DNA of 64,000 nt, taken from positions 54,029-118,028 of the forward strand of contig NZ_JAFWOM010000175.1 of the NCBI RefSeq assembly GCF_017545445.1. Reading direction: 5' to 3'. The notes below the pieces were generated by a model. It ran no database searches and was not told the DNA's origin. It worked only from the letters and a program-made list of their open reading frames with translations. Positions 16,496-24,702 of the stretch are shown piece by piece. Each line of letters opens with the position of its first letter. Position 1 is the stretch's first letter. A program made the translations under genes and the position numbers. Origin of the DNA: Fibrobacter sp. (GTDB lineage: Bacteria > Fibrobacterota > Fibrobacteria > Fibrobacterales > Fibrobacteraceae).

Positions 16496-18013
16496 CTAAA
16501 ACAAATCAATACATCCATAGACGGATATGAGTCGCGGATGCTCCGGATCGATTCTATTCCAAGCTTGTTGGACTTTGATAGAACAAGGTCTTTTACGGGC
16601 TTTTACCATGATATCGCACTTGAATTCAAATGAATCGCCGCTTTGTTGTGAATCGTAAAGCAACTTGGAGAAGTTGTTCCAATTATGGCGCCCGATAATA
16701 TCCCAAAAAGCACTGCTCTTTTCCGGCTCGACCTTTGTCTGCGGGAATCCTAAAATTTCTGAACCTTTGGCCGAAATCTTTAGCACAGAAGGGTCGTAAG
16801 TATATTCAAAGACAATCCCTTTCTGGAAGGACTCGAAGAACAAGCTTTTTTTGTGTTCGTTTCGGTATTGCTGAAGAATCGTGTTGTCCGAAGAGTTGTC
16901 GTCATTTTCGAAAATGGACCTTGCAATTTTTGAAAATTTTTCTTGGCTTAACTGCTTTGAGTGGTTCTTGCTCATTTCTTCGGGCAGAGTGTCGGCGACA
17001 TCGCCGAGGCATTCCAGAAGTAGCGGATTGAACACGCCACATTCATTGTTGCGGATCATCGCAAGTGCTTTTTCATGCGGAAAAGCTTTTTTGTAGCAGC
17101 GGTCGCTCGTCAATGCGTCATAGACATCTGCGATGGAAACCACTTGAGCCGATATGGGAATTTCGTTTTGCTTGAGTCCGTCGGGGTAGCCGCGTCCGTC
17201 CCAGCGTTCGTGGTGCCATCTGCATATTTCGTACGTGTATTTCATCAACGATTCGTTCTTGAAGAAATGCATGCCGTCGAGCATGTTGGCGCCGTTCATG
17301 GAATGCTGCTTCATGATTTCGAATTCTTCCGGGGTTAACCTTCCGGGCTTGTTCAAAATCTCGCTGGGAATCGTAATCTTTCCGATGTCGTGCATCGCCG
17401 AAGCAGTTGCAATGGAATTGATGTCGTCTTCAGTAATGTTGTATTCGCTAGAACGTTTAAGTAAAGCTCGCAACAGAATGTCGGTAAGCGTCTTGATGTG
17501 CAGAACGTGCTGGCCACTTTCGCCATTGCGGAATTCGACGATGTGGCTCAATATGGAAATCAGCATGTCGCTGTTGCGTGTTCTTTCGTAAATCTTGTTC
17601 GTGACAAGCTCGGACAGCTGCATCTGCTTCACGTAAAGCCGGATCGTATTGCGGACGCGGGTTTGCACGACCATCTGGTCGAACGGGCGGTAAATAAAGT
17701 CCGTGACTCCAAGTGCGAATGCCTTAGAAACCTGCGTGCTGGATGTTTCTGCCGAAATCATGACGACGGGGGTTCCCTTGATCCACCCTTTTTCGTTCAT
17801 GACTTTGAGCACCTCTATTCCGTCGCGGCCGGGCATTACCATGTCGAGCAGTACAAGCGTAATTTCAGTAGCATCTTTTTCGAGAATTTGGAGGGCTTCA
17901 TCGCCATCTTTTGCTTCGATAATATCATATTCGTCGCACAGCAGATCCGAAAGTACGGCTCTGTTCATGGCATCGTCATCGACGATTAAAATTTTAGCAC
18001 GTTCGTTGTTCAT
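16496..18013 (-). CDS. REC-HD-GYP response regulator (predicted cyclic-di-GMP phosphodiesterase), copy 1
   Basis: 505 residues. An N-terminal receiver (about 5-120; acceptor D57 in LVLLDMVMP) is followed by an HD-GYP domain (about 145-330) with H208-D209 in MHDIGK, HHE at 267-269 and DGRGYP at 272-277, all metal and signature residues present. A C-terminal stretch (about 385-505; VFEYTYDPSVLKIS) looks PAS-like. HD-GYP proteins hydrolyse cyclic-di-GMP. The start at 18013 has only a weak GGAT site. It is paralogous along its length to the protein at 22892-24409 (also 505 residues), showing that a kinase-regulator module was duplicated. The kinase upstream or the divergent one may be its partner. 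Confidence 0.88.
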   Translation of the reverse strand: MNNERAKILIVDDDAMNRAVLSDLLCDEYDIIEAKDGDEALQILEKDATEITLVLLDMVMPGRDGIEVLKVMNEKGWIKGTPVVMISAETSSTQVSKAFALGVTDFIYRPFDQMVVQTRVRNTIRLYVKQMQLSELVTNKIYERTRNSDMLISILSHIVEFRNGESGQHVLHIKTLTDILLRALLKRSSEYNITEDDINSIATASAMHDIGKITIPSEILNKPGRLTPEEFEIMKQHSMNGANMLDGMHFFKNESLMKYTYEICRWHHERWDGRGYPDGLKQNEIPISAQVVSIADVYDALTSDRCYKKAFPHEKALAMIRNNECGVFNPLLLECLGDVADTLPEEMSKNHSKQLSQEKFSKIARSIFENDDNSSDNTILQQYRNEHKKSLFFESFQKGIVFEYTYDPSVLKISAKGSEILGFPQTKVEPEKSSAFWDIIGRHNWNNFSKLLYDSQQSGDSFEFKCDIMVKARKRPCSIKVQQAWNRIDPEHPRLISVYGCIDLF

Positions 18014-18506
18014 TATCCGATAATTTTCTCGTTTCTTAACACCGTTATGGCGGTATAACCATAATTTAAGAAAAAAGCTACGAAAAAGGACGGTTAAGTT
18101 CTTGAAATATCAATTTTTTTTGCGGGTTGAGGGCTCGCCGCCCCCATTGCGTTCGTAACATAAACACTTGATACAATTATGTAATTTTGATTTCTTTAAC
18201 CGCTAACCACGAACCTCTTAATTTTACTGGATCCTATCGGCTGACGCCTCCAGGATGACGGCATTGCAAACTTCTTACTTCCTACCGCCTACAGCTCACT
18301 AACCACTAATCACTAACCACTGCCTACTTCCTACCGCCTACTTCCTACCGCCTACTTCCTACTTCCTACTAACCACCCTTATATTGCCTTTTTTCAAGAC
18401 TTTACGCCTTCTTTTAATCACGAACCACTTAAAATATGAGTATCTTATATTATGGGACGACGGCTTATCGTTGTTGAAGGGATTCTTGTAGGAGAAAGAG
18501 CTTATC
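18014..18506. other. Divergent intergenic region with repeats
   Basis: This 493-nt gap must hold promoters for both the minus-strand regulator and the plus-strand kinase. It contains the inverted 34-nt repeat (18226-18259), TAACCAC/TAATCAC units (about 18297-18328) and TTCCTACCGCCTAC units (18331-18372). TATATT at 18446-18451 could be the -10 of the kinase gene. I see no gene in it. Confidence 0.55.
18226..18259 (-). repeat. 34-nt repeat, exact inverted copy of 10106-10139
   Basis: ACTGGATCC...CAGGATGAC is the exact reverse complement of the copy between xylanases 2 and 3, 8.1 kb away. Confidence 0.85.
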
Positions 18507-21308
18507 ATGGACAGTCTAGAAACACCAAACTTGACACATGCGATTCTATCGAGTGCCGGCATTGGCTTGTGGACTATCGAACTTGATAGCGGCAAATCTC
18601 CTAGAATGTATGCCGATAGTGCATTCCTCCAAATTCTTGGATTCCCCGAAGAAACGCTCCCCGAAGATCTCTACAACTTATGGTGTAACAACATTGACCT
18701 TTCGTATTACGAAGCTTTTGCCGAATCCATCGAACTGATGACGAATGGTGAAACGAGCGAACTGGAATACGCTTGGAACCACCAAACTCGCGGGATTATC
18801 TTTTTAAAAATTCACGGGGGTCGAAACAACGATTACAAGGCTGGAGTGCGCCTTGAAGGGTGCTGCCTTGATGTGACGGAGCAGCTCGAATTTAAAATGC
18901 ACTTGCGCGAACTGGAACAGTATTCCAACATCGCGAATACGCTGGGCGACGGCTTCGATAATATTTACTACGTCAATACCGATGACAATTCCTTCGTGGA
19001 GTTCAACGCACAAGGCATCGTGAAAACGCTCGATATCAAAGCGGGCGGGGATTTTTTTGAAGGGTTGGAACAAGCTCTGGAAAAGGCCGTTTATCGTGAC
19101 GACTGGAATGCCGTAAGCGATTTTGTCAGAAAAGAAAGTTTGTTGAGCGCTTTGGAAAAAGACCGTGCCATTTCGATGGCTTTCCGATTTCTAATTGATG
19201 GCCAGCCTGTCTTTTATCGTTTGAAAGCCGCGAGGACTCCCGATTCAGACAACCGTATCGTGGTCACGCTCGAAAACGTTGATGAAGAAGAATCGGCAAA
19301 GGCCGAACAGGCACGCGAGGAAAAGTTTAACGACAACATTATCAAGATTCTTTCGCGTAATTATTCTGGGTTGTATCTATTCAATACCAAAAGCAATACG
19401 GGTAACGCGGTTTCTTTTTACCAGCATGAACAGGGGCGTGAAAACGATGGCTCCACGGATATTGTAAACCGTCTATTGAGGTTCGTTCAAAAGCGAGTCC
19501 ATCCGGACGACCGTCATGAACTGGAAGAATTGGCGAATCTTGAAACGATTCGCAAAAAACTTGCAACGGTCAAGAGTTATTCTGTCGTGTTCCGTTGCGA
19601 TTATTACGGTGTCTATAAATACACGGAACTGACTTTGGCAAAAGCGGAAAACATTGACGAGGAACCGGTCAATATCGCTGTCGGTTATGCAGAAATTGAC
19701 GCCCAGTACCGGGCCGAACTGGAACGGCAAGCGGTGGCAAACCGCGATATGGCAGTGATTTCAGGCTTGTCCGATGACTTCGGTTGTGTCGTCTATGTCG
19801 ATTATGGAACGCTTGCCGAAGCGCATTACCGTTTTGATCCGTTATTCGAAAAGTACGTTCCGGGCTGGTCTAAAATCGACAATTTCGGAACGCGTCTCGA
19901 TGTCCTTGTCAATACCATTGTGCATCCTGCGGATAGAGAGTCTTTCTGTGCGGCGACGGAACCTTCTAAAGTTCTCGAAATGGTCGAAAACGAGCACATG
20001 TATTTTGTGAACTTTAGATTGCAACTCGATGACGAAGATGTTTACTACCAAATTAAATTCGTGAAGGACGAAAATTTCAAGAATCATGTGATTGCCGGTT
20101 TCCATAGCGTCGATGCCGAAACGAAACGCGAAATGGCGAACCTTGAAAAAGCGGAGCTGGCGAACAAGGCGAAGAGTGCATTCCTCTTCAACATGTCGCA
20201 TGATATCCGTACGCCGCTGAATGCGATGCTTGGCTTTACTGACATGGCCATCAAGAACATCGACGATAAGCCCAAGGCTTTAGATTGTCTGAAAAAATCC
20301 AAACTTTCAAGTGAACATCTTTTGTCGTTGGTCAACGATGTGTTGGACATGTCGCGTATTGAAAGCGGTAAGGTGGAGCTGGATTTGAATCCCGTCAATA
20401 TTGACGAAAACGGCGACGACTATGTGCCGATGCTAAAGTCGCTTGCTGAAAAGAAAAACGTAGGATTTAAGTTTGTTCGTCATGATATCCAGAACCGTTA
20501 CGTGTATGTCGATTTCTTGCGATTGAACCAAGTGCTTATTAACATTGTGTCGAACGCCGTGAAATACACACCTTCGGGTGGATTTGTGTCTGTGGATATT
20601 ACGCAGATTCCGTCAGACCGTGAAGGTTACGGGTTGTATGAATTTGTCGTCAACGATACGGGTATTGGCATGAGCAAGGAATACCAGACGCATCTCTTTG
20701 ACGAATTTTCACGCGAAAGAACATCGACGGTCAGTAAGCAACAGGGAACTGGTCTTGGACTTGCCATTTCTAAACGCATCATCGACATGATGGAAGGTTC
20801 TATCGAAGTTGAGAGCGAAGTGGGGAAGGGATCCAAGTTCACAATTCGTATTCCGATGCGGTTGCAAGAAAATCCGGAAGCCGTGGAACAAGTGCGTTTT
20901 GCTCATTCCGAAGAAGAAACGATTTCGTTTGAAGGTTTCAAGGTTCTCGTTGTCGAAGATAACGAATTGAATCTTGAAATCTCGCGTGATATTCTGGAAA
21001 GTGCTGGTATCGTTGTTGAATCCGCAGAAGACGGCTCTGTTGCCGTGAATCGCCTAAAAGAAAAAGGACCGGATTATTACGATTGCATTTTGATGGATAT
21101 CCAGATGCCTGTGATGGACGGTTTCGAGGCGACTCGCAATATCCGCCAAATGTTCCCGGACAAAAGAATTCCGATTATCGCTTTGTCTGCAAATGCATTC
21201 GATGAAGACCGCAGCAAGTCTATCGAAGCCGGGATGGACGGCCACCTCGCGAAGCCCATTGTCATAGCCCAGCTCGAAGACGCGTTGAAGAAGTTTCTTA
21301 AACATTGA
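18507..21308 (+). CDS. Soluble hybrid histidine kinase with repeated sensor units and one receiver domain
   Basis: 933 residues, no transmembrane segment. Residues about 10-130 resemble a PAS domain (GIGLWTIELDSGKSPRMYAD). About 135-530 contain three units like those of the first kinase (NIYYVNTDDNSF, SGLYLFNTKSN, CVVYVDYGTLAE). HisKA has H565 in MSHDIRTPLNA. HATPase_c (to about 795) has LINIVSNAVKYTP and GTGLGLAISKR. The receiver (about 810-930) has its acceptor in CILMDIQMP and ends ALKKFLKH. The start follows GGAGAAAGAG. It is paralogous to the kinase at 12796 but has one receiver fewer. The canonical Hpt downstream on the minus strand could carry phosphate from its receiver to the HD-GYP regulator. 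Confidence 0.88.
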   Translation: MDSLETPNLTHAILSSAGIGLWTIELDSGKSPRMYADSAFLQILGFPEETLPEDLYNLWCNNIDLSYYEAFAESIELMTNGETSELEYAWNHQTRGIIFLKIHGGRNNDYKAGVRLEGCCLDVTEQLEFKMHLRELEQYSNIANTLGDGFDNIYYVNTDDNSFVEFNAQGIVKTLDIKAGGDFFEGLEQALEKAVYRDDWNAVSDFVRKESLLSALEKDRAISMAFRFLIDGQPVFYRLKAARTPDSDNRIVVTLENVDEEESAKAEQAREEKFNDNIIKILSRNYSGLYLFNTKSNTGNAVSFYQHEQGRENDGSTDIVNRLLRFVQKRVHPDDRHELEELANLETIRKKLATVKSYSVVFRCDYYGVYKYTELTLAKAENIDEEPVNIAVGYAEIDAQYRAELERQAVANRDMAVISGLSDDFGCVVYVDYGTLAEAHYRFDPLFEKYVPGWSKIDNFGTRLDVLVNTIVHPADRESFCAATEPSKVLEMVENEHMYFVNFRLQLDDEDVYYQIKFVKDENFKNHVIAGFHSVDAETKREMANLEKAELANKAKSAFLFNMSHDIRTPLNAMLGFTDMAIKNIDDKPKALDCLKKSKLSSEHLLSLVNDVLDMSRIESGKVELDLNPVNIDENGDDYVPMLKSLAEKKNVGFKFVRHDIQNRYVYVDFLRLNQVLINIVSNAVKYTPSGGFVSVDITQIPSDREGYGLYEFVVNDTGIGMSKEYQTHLFDEFSRERTSTVSKQQGTGLGLAISKRIIDMMEGSIEVESEVGKGSKFTIRIPMRLQENPEAVEQVRFAHSEEETISFEGFKVLVVEDNELNLEISRDILESAGIVVESAEDGSVAVNRLKEKGPDYYDCILMDIQMPVMDGFEATRNIRQMFPDKRIPIIALSANAFDEDRSKSIEAGMDGHLAKPIVIAQLEDALKKFLKH

Positions 21309-21403
21309 GAGCATCGGTTTAGTGGTTGGTGGTTAGTGGTTAGTGATTAGGATTTATAATCGCGGCGAAGCCGCCCTGTTTACTAACCACTGTCTACTGC
21401 CTA

Positions 21404-22300
21404 CTATTCCAACTGTTTAACCAATTCTTCTATAACGATGTAGTTTGCTTCGACTTTTTCAAAAAGTGCTTGGGTATTTGGGGTCCATGCAATCGGTCCA
21501 TACCCATCATTTTCCGCATTTTTTGTATGTCCAAGCGGTGCAAGGTCGTCCGCAAGTTCATCGAGTGAATTATCAAGTTTTTTAAGGCAGAGTCCGTAGG
21601 CGTAATTATCGAGCTCTTTTGCCGCAAAGAATGCAGCCTTTGCGTCTTTGCTTGCAATTGCATTCTTCAATTTTTCAAAGTATGAACCGCTAAAGTATGT
21701 TTTTAAATATTCAACAATACGATCTACAGAGCGGATGTTTTCGCAAGCTTGAGCATAATATCCGTCAATTGAAAAAATTTTAGTTAGCGTCCTGTCTTGC
21801 TTACACCATCTTTCATGTTTTTCTTGTTTCTTCCTTTCTTCATATTCTATTTCAGCTTCTAATTCAGTAAAGTTTGTCTTTGCTGTTTTCTTGTCTAATT
21901 GTTTAACCAATTCTTCTATAACGATGTAGTTTGCTTCGACTTTTTCAAAAAGTGCTTGAGTGTTTGATGTCCATGCAATCGGCCCATATCCATCATTTTC
22001 CGCACTAACATTATATTCAAGCGGCGCAAGGTCTTTTATAAGATTTTCGAGTGAACGTTCAAATGTAATAAGGCCTAGATACCGGGTGTAATTATCGAGC
22101 TCTTTTGCCGCAAAGAATGCAGCCTTTGCGTCTTTGCTTGCAATTGCTTTCTTCAATTTTTTTAAGTATGAACCGCTAAAGCATTTTTTTAAACATTCAA
22201 CAACATTACTTATAGAAGAGCTGAAGTTATAGTAAGCTAGAGAAAGATATGCTTCACCAATATGATAAATTTTAGTTAGCGTCAATTCATCTGGAGTCAT
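21404..22300 (-). CDS. Tandem double Hpt-like protein lacking both phospho-accepting histidines
   Basis: 298 residues from ATG 22300, which aligns with the start of the true Hpt at 22878; longer in-frame starts would run into duplication debris. Two Hpt-like units (about 1-135 and 170-298) share near-identical segments such as AIASKDAKAAFFAAKELDNY and TQALFEKVEANY. In the canonical paralogue the active motif is AAHTLKGVAANLG. Here both units read AAKELDNY, so the histidine is lysine (K66 and K228) and the following Lys-Gly is lost. The Shine-Dalgarno AAGGA of the paralogue has become AACAA, and the gene no longer follows a regulator gene. The frame is still open, so it is either a recent relic or a phosphotransfer-dead binding protein. 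Confidence 0.7.
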   Translation of the reverse strand: MTPDELTLTKIYHIGEAYLSLAYYNFSSSISNVVECLKKCFSGSYLKKLKKAIASKDAKAAFFAAKELDNYTRYLGLITFERSLENLIKDLAPLEYNVSAENDGYGPIAWTSNTQALFEKVEANYIVIEELVKQLDKKTAKTNFTELEAEIEYEERKKQEKHERWCKQDRTLTKIFSIDGYYAQACENIRSVDRIVEYLKTYFSGSYFEKLKNAIASKDAKAAFFAAKELDNYAYGLCLKKLDNSLDELADDLAPLGHTKNAENDGYGPIAWTPNTQALFEKVEANYIVIEELVKQLE

Positions 22301-22309
22301 AAAGTTTGT

Positions 22310-22339
22310 TCTTGTTGTTGTAAAACATTCGGTGCGTCC
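22310..22339 (-). pseudogene. Remnant of the 3' end of the REC-HD-GYP gene
   Basis: Read on the minus strand this gives YGRTECF, aligning with the C-terminal YGHIEVLH of the regulator at 22892-24409, with matching DNA (TGTAAAAC, GTGC, CCATA). It abuts the kinase remnant at 22340. Confidence 0.7.
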
Positions 22340-22384
22340 ATAGCCCAGCTTGAAGACGCGTTGAAGAAGTTTCTTAAGCGTTGA
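22340..22384 (+). pseudogene. Remnant of the 3' end of the hybrid kinase gene
   Basis: Codes for IAQLEDALKKFLKR and a stop, against IAQLEDALKKFLKH and a stop at the end of the kinase gene (21264-21308). The DNA differs at only a few positions, and the match continues into the following gap to about 22460. Confidence 0.85.
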
Positions 22385-22527
22385 GAGGATCATTTTAGTG
22401 ATTTGTGGTTGGTGGTTAGTGATTAGGATTTATAATCGCGGCGAAGCCGCCCTGTTTTACTAACTGCTGCATACTAACCACTAAATTCATTCCTGTTTAC
22501 TAACCACTGCTTACTAACCACTAATCA

Positions 22528-22878
22528 CTACTCCAGCTGCTTGATTCCTTCTACGGCAACGGTGTAGTCTGCTTCGACTTTTTCAAAAAGCGCTGGGGAA
22601 TTTGCTGTAAACACAAGCGGCCTAAGGTCTTCGGTGAGTTCGCTGCTTGATGCGGAGAGCTTGTTCAAACCGAGGTTTGCTGCAACGCCCTTGAGCGTGT
22701 GTGCGGCACGGAATGCAGTCTTTGCATCCTGGCTTGCAAATGCGTTTTTCAGTTCTTCAAAACTTGGATCGCTGAGGAACAGCTTTAAATACTTTGCAAT
22801 GCGGGATTCCATGCGGAGTCTTTCGAGAACTTCGTTAAGAGATTCGCCAAGGGAACTGTACAATTCAGAGAGTGTCAT
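22528..22878 (-). CDS. Histidine phosphotransfer (Hpt) protein
   Basis: 116 residues from ATG 22878, preceded by AAGGATAAATTT; a longer frame to 22917 would overlap the upstream gene. It is a single Hpt domain with the phospho-accepting H60 in AAHTLKGVAANLG, the usual HxxKG signature. It starts 14 nt after the stop of the REC-HD-GYP gene and is probably cotranscribed with it. In multi-step phosphorelays such proteins pass phosphate between the receiver of a hybrid kinase and a separate response regulator. Here the two hybrid kinases and two HD-GYP regulators nearby are natural partners (inference). Confidence 0.85.
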   Translation of the reverse strand: MTLSELYSSLGESLNEVLERLRMESRIAKYLKLFLSDPSFEELKNAFASQDAKTAFRAAHTLKGVAANLGLNKLSASSSELTEDLRPLVFTANSPALFEKVEADYTVAVEGIKQLE

Positions 22879-22891
22879 AAATTTATCCTTG

Positions 22892-24409
22892 CTAGTGTAA
22901 AACTTCGATGTGCCCATAAGCGGACGTGAGAACTGGAGGTTCGTTTTGTGTCTTGTTCCAGATTTGCAAAACTATTACTTTGCATGGAACCTTGTTACCG
23001 TCTATGGTCAAGTCCATGTTGACATGGATGGTTTCGTCCTTGGACGACGATTGCTTGTATAAAGCTTCTTTGATTTTTTGCCAGTTGTCGTTTTCGATAT
23101 TTAGCGAGCCTTTTTTCTCGTCTTCGATAATGGTCTTCGGGAGATTGAGCTTTTTAGCCGCATTCGTAGAAAGCTTCATTATTGAAGGGGAGTAAGTGTA
23201 TTCAAAGATGATGTCGTTCAGCATCGATTCAAAGAAATTGCTCTTTTTGCGCTCGTTGATAAACTGCCTGAAGGCCTGGTTATAGATAGGGTGCTTCTGG
23301 TCCTTTATCATGGTGTCCGCAATGTAGAAGAAATCCTTGTCCGCTTGCTTGTTCCAGTCGAACGTCTGCAATGATGTTACTAGTTTGTCTGCAATTGCAT
23401 CAAGGCTATCCAGCAGTAGAGGATTGAACACGCCGCACTCGTTGTTGTGAATCATTTTGAGCGCCTGTTCATGGGTGAACGCCTTTTTGTAGCAGCGTTC
23501 GCTGGTGAGTGCGTCATAAACATCTGCAATGGAGACGATTTGTGCCGCTATTGGGATTTCGTCGCCCTTGAGTCCGTCCGGATAACCTCGACCGTCGTAG
23601 CGTTCGTGGTGCCAACGGCAAATTTCGTAGGCGTACTTCATCAGCGGTTCGTCCTTGCCGAACGGTACGGAATTGAGCATCACGGCTCCGTTGAGGGAGT
23701 GCCCCTTCATGATGTTGAATTCTTCGGGGGTGAGCTTGCCCGGCTTGTTCAAGATGGAATCGGGAATAGTGATTTTTCCGATGTCATGCATGGACGATGC
23801 TGTGCTGATGATGCCGATGTCGTCTTTATTAATCTTGTATTTTTTGCTCCGGTGCAGAATCTCGTGCAGGAGCATTTCGGTAATGGTATTGATGTGCAAC
23901 ACATGCATACCGCTTTCGCCGTTGCGGAACTCCACAATGTGGCTTAGCATCGTCACCATCATGCTGTTGTTGCGTGTCTTTTCGTAAATCTGGCTCAGGA
24001 CCAAATCCGAAAGATGTTTTTGCTTTGCGTAAAGGCGGATGGTGTTGCTTACGCGGTTCAAGAGCACCATTTCGTCGAAGGGCCTTCCGATAAAGTCGGT
24101 CACACCAAGCGAATAGGCGCCTTCAATGAGCGAATGGGAATTTTCTACTGAAATCATGATGACCGGGATTTCGTTGATCCAGCCGTTCTTGTTCATGATT
24201 GAAAGAACTTCCATTCCGTCTTTCTTGGGCATGACCATGTCCAGAAGTACGAGAGAAATTTCGGAGGTCTTTTCTCTGAGCAGGAGAAGTGCTTCGTTGC
24301 CGTTTTTTGCTTCAATTATATCGTATTTGTCGCAGAGAACGTCGGACAACAGCGTTCTATTCAAGGCTACATCGTCAACAATCAGTATAAGAGGACGTTT
24401 TTCATCCAT
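22892..24409 (-). CDS. REC-HD-GYP response regulator (predicted cyclic-di-GMP phosphodiesterase), copy 2
   Basis: 505 residues from ATG 24409, which follows AAAGGAATTGGTT; an in-frame start 18 codons upstream lacks such a site. Receiver about 5-120 with D57 in LVLLDMVMP. HD-GYP domain with MHDIGK, RWHHERYDGRGYP and the downstream ADVYDALTSERCYK block, so all signature residues are kept. The C-terminal 120 residues (IFEYTYSPSIMKLS) are PAS-like. It is colinear with the regulator at 16496-18013. It is followed by the Hpt gene, and a diverged piece of its 3' end also sits at 22310-22339. Confidence 0.88.
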   Translation of the reverse strand: MDEKRPLILIVDDVALNRTLLSDVLCDKYDIIEAKNGNEALLLLREKTSEISLVLLDMVMPKKDGMEVLSIMNKNGWINEIPVIMISVENSHSLIEGAYSLGVTDFIGRPFDEMVLLNRVSNTIRLYAKQKHLSDLVLSQIYEKTRNNSMMVTMLSHIVEFRNGESGMHVLHINTITEMLLHEILHRSKKYKINKDDIGIISTASSMHDIGKITIPDSILNKPGKLTPEEFNIMKGHSLNGAVMLNSVPFGKDEPLMKYAYEICRWHHERYDGRGYPDGLKGDEIPIAAQIVSIADVYDALTSERCYKKAFTHEQALKMIHNNECGVFNPLLLDSLDAIADKLVTSLQTFDWNKQADKDFFYIADTMIKDQKHPIYNQAFRQFINERKKSNFFESMLNDIIFEYTYSPSIMKLSTNAAKKLNLPKTIIEDEKKGSLNIENDNWQKIKEALYKQSSSKDETIHVNMDLTIDGNKVPCKVIVLQIWNKTQNEPPVLTSAYGHIEVLH

Positions 24410-24572
24410 AACCAATTCCTTTATATCCCAATCCTTTCCCAAACGCAACATACCATTACTCAATATAATCTATATAATTTCACGGTTTATCGTAAGAAAA
24501 ATGTAAATTCAATTTGATTTGATGCTTGCTATCACAACAAAAAAATAGGTGTTAAAATGGGGATAAACCAGT

Positions 24573-24586
24573 TTGGAGTATTCCAA
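24573..24586. promoter_or_regulatory. Palindrome upstream of the GH8 gene (possible operator)
   Basis: TTGGA-GTAT-TCCAA is an inverted repeat about 120 nt before the GH8 start. A possible promoter follows (TTGTTT at 24631 and TATCTT at 24655, 18-nt spacer). The gap 24410-24702 has no gene. Confidence 0.35.
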
Positions 24587-24702
24587 GGTGTGATTTTACG
24601 CATTTTATAGAGACTTTTACAAAAGTGGCCTTGTTTTTTTACACCATTTCAAACTATCTTTTATTATGGATGGGTGAAATCTTTTTTTTAAAAGGAATTC
24701 AT

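Larger units (their letters stand above)
21264..22339. repeat. Tandem-duplicated segment, decayed copy (intact counterpart 22340-22917)
   Basis: The 3' end of the kinase gene, the following repeat-rich gap and an Hpt gene occur twice in the same order. The second copy begins at 22340 with the last 14 kinase codons. The first ends with a diverged tail of the upstream regulator gene. The junction CCATA is shared by both parental ends, suggesting microhomology-mediated tandem duplication. Confidence 0.8.

Noticed and set aside
22301..22393. Upstream extension of the double Hpt-like protein to 22393
   Set aside because: The extra 31 residues are translated from the kinase and regulator remnants of the duplication; the aligned start of the paralogue is the internal ATG at 22300.
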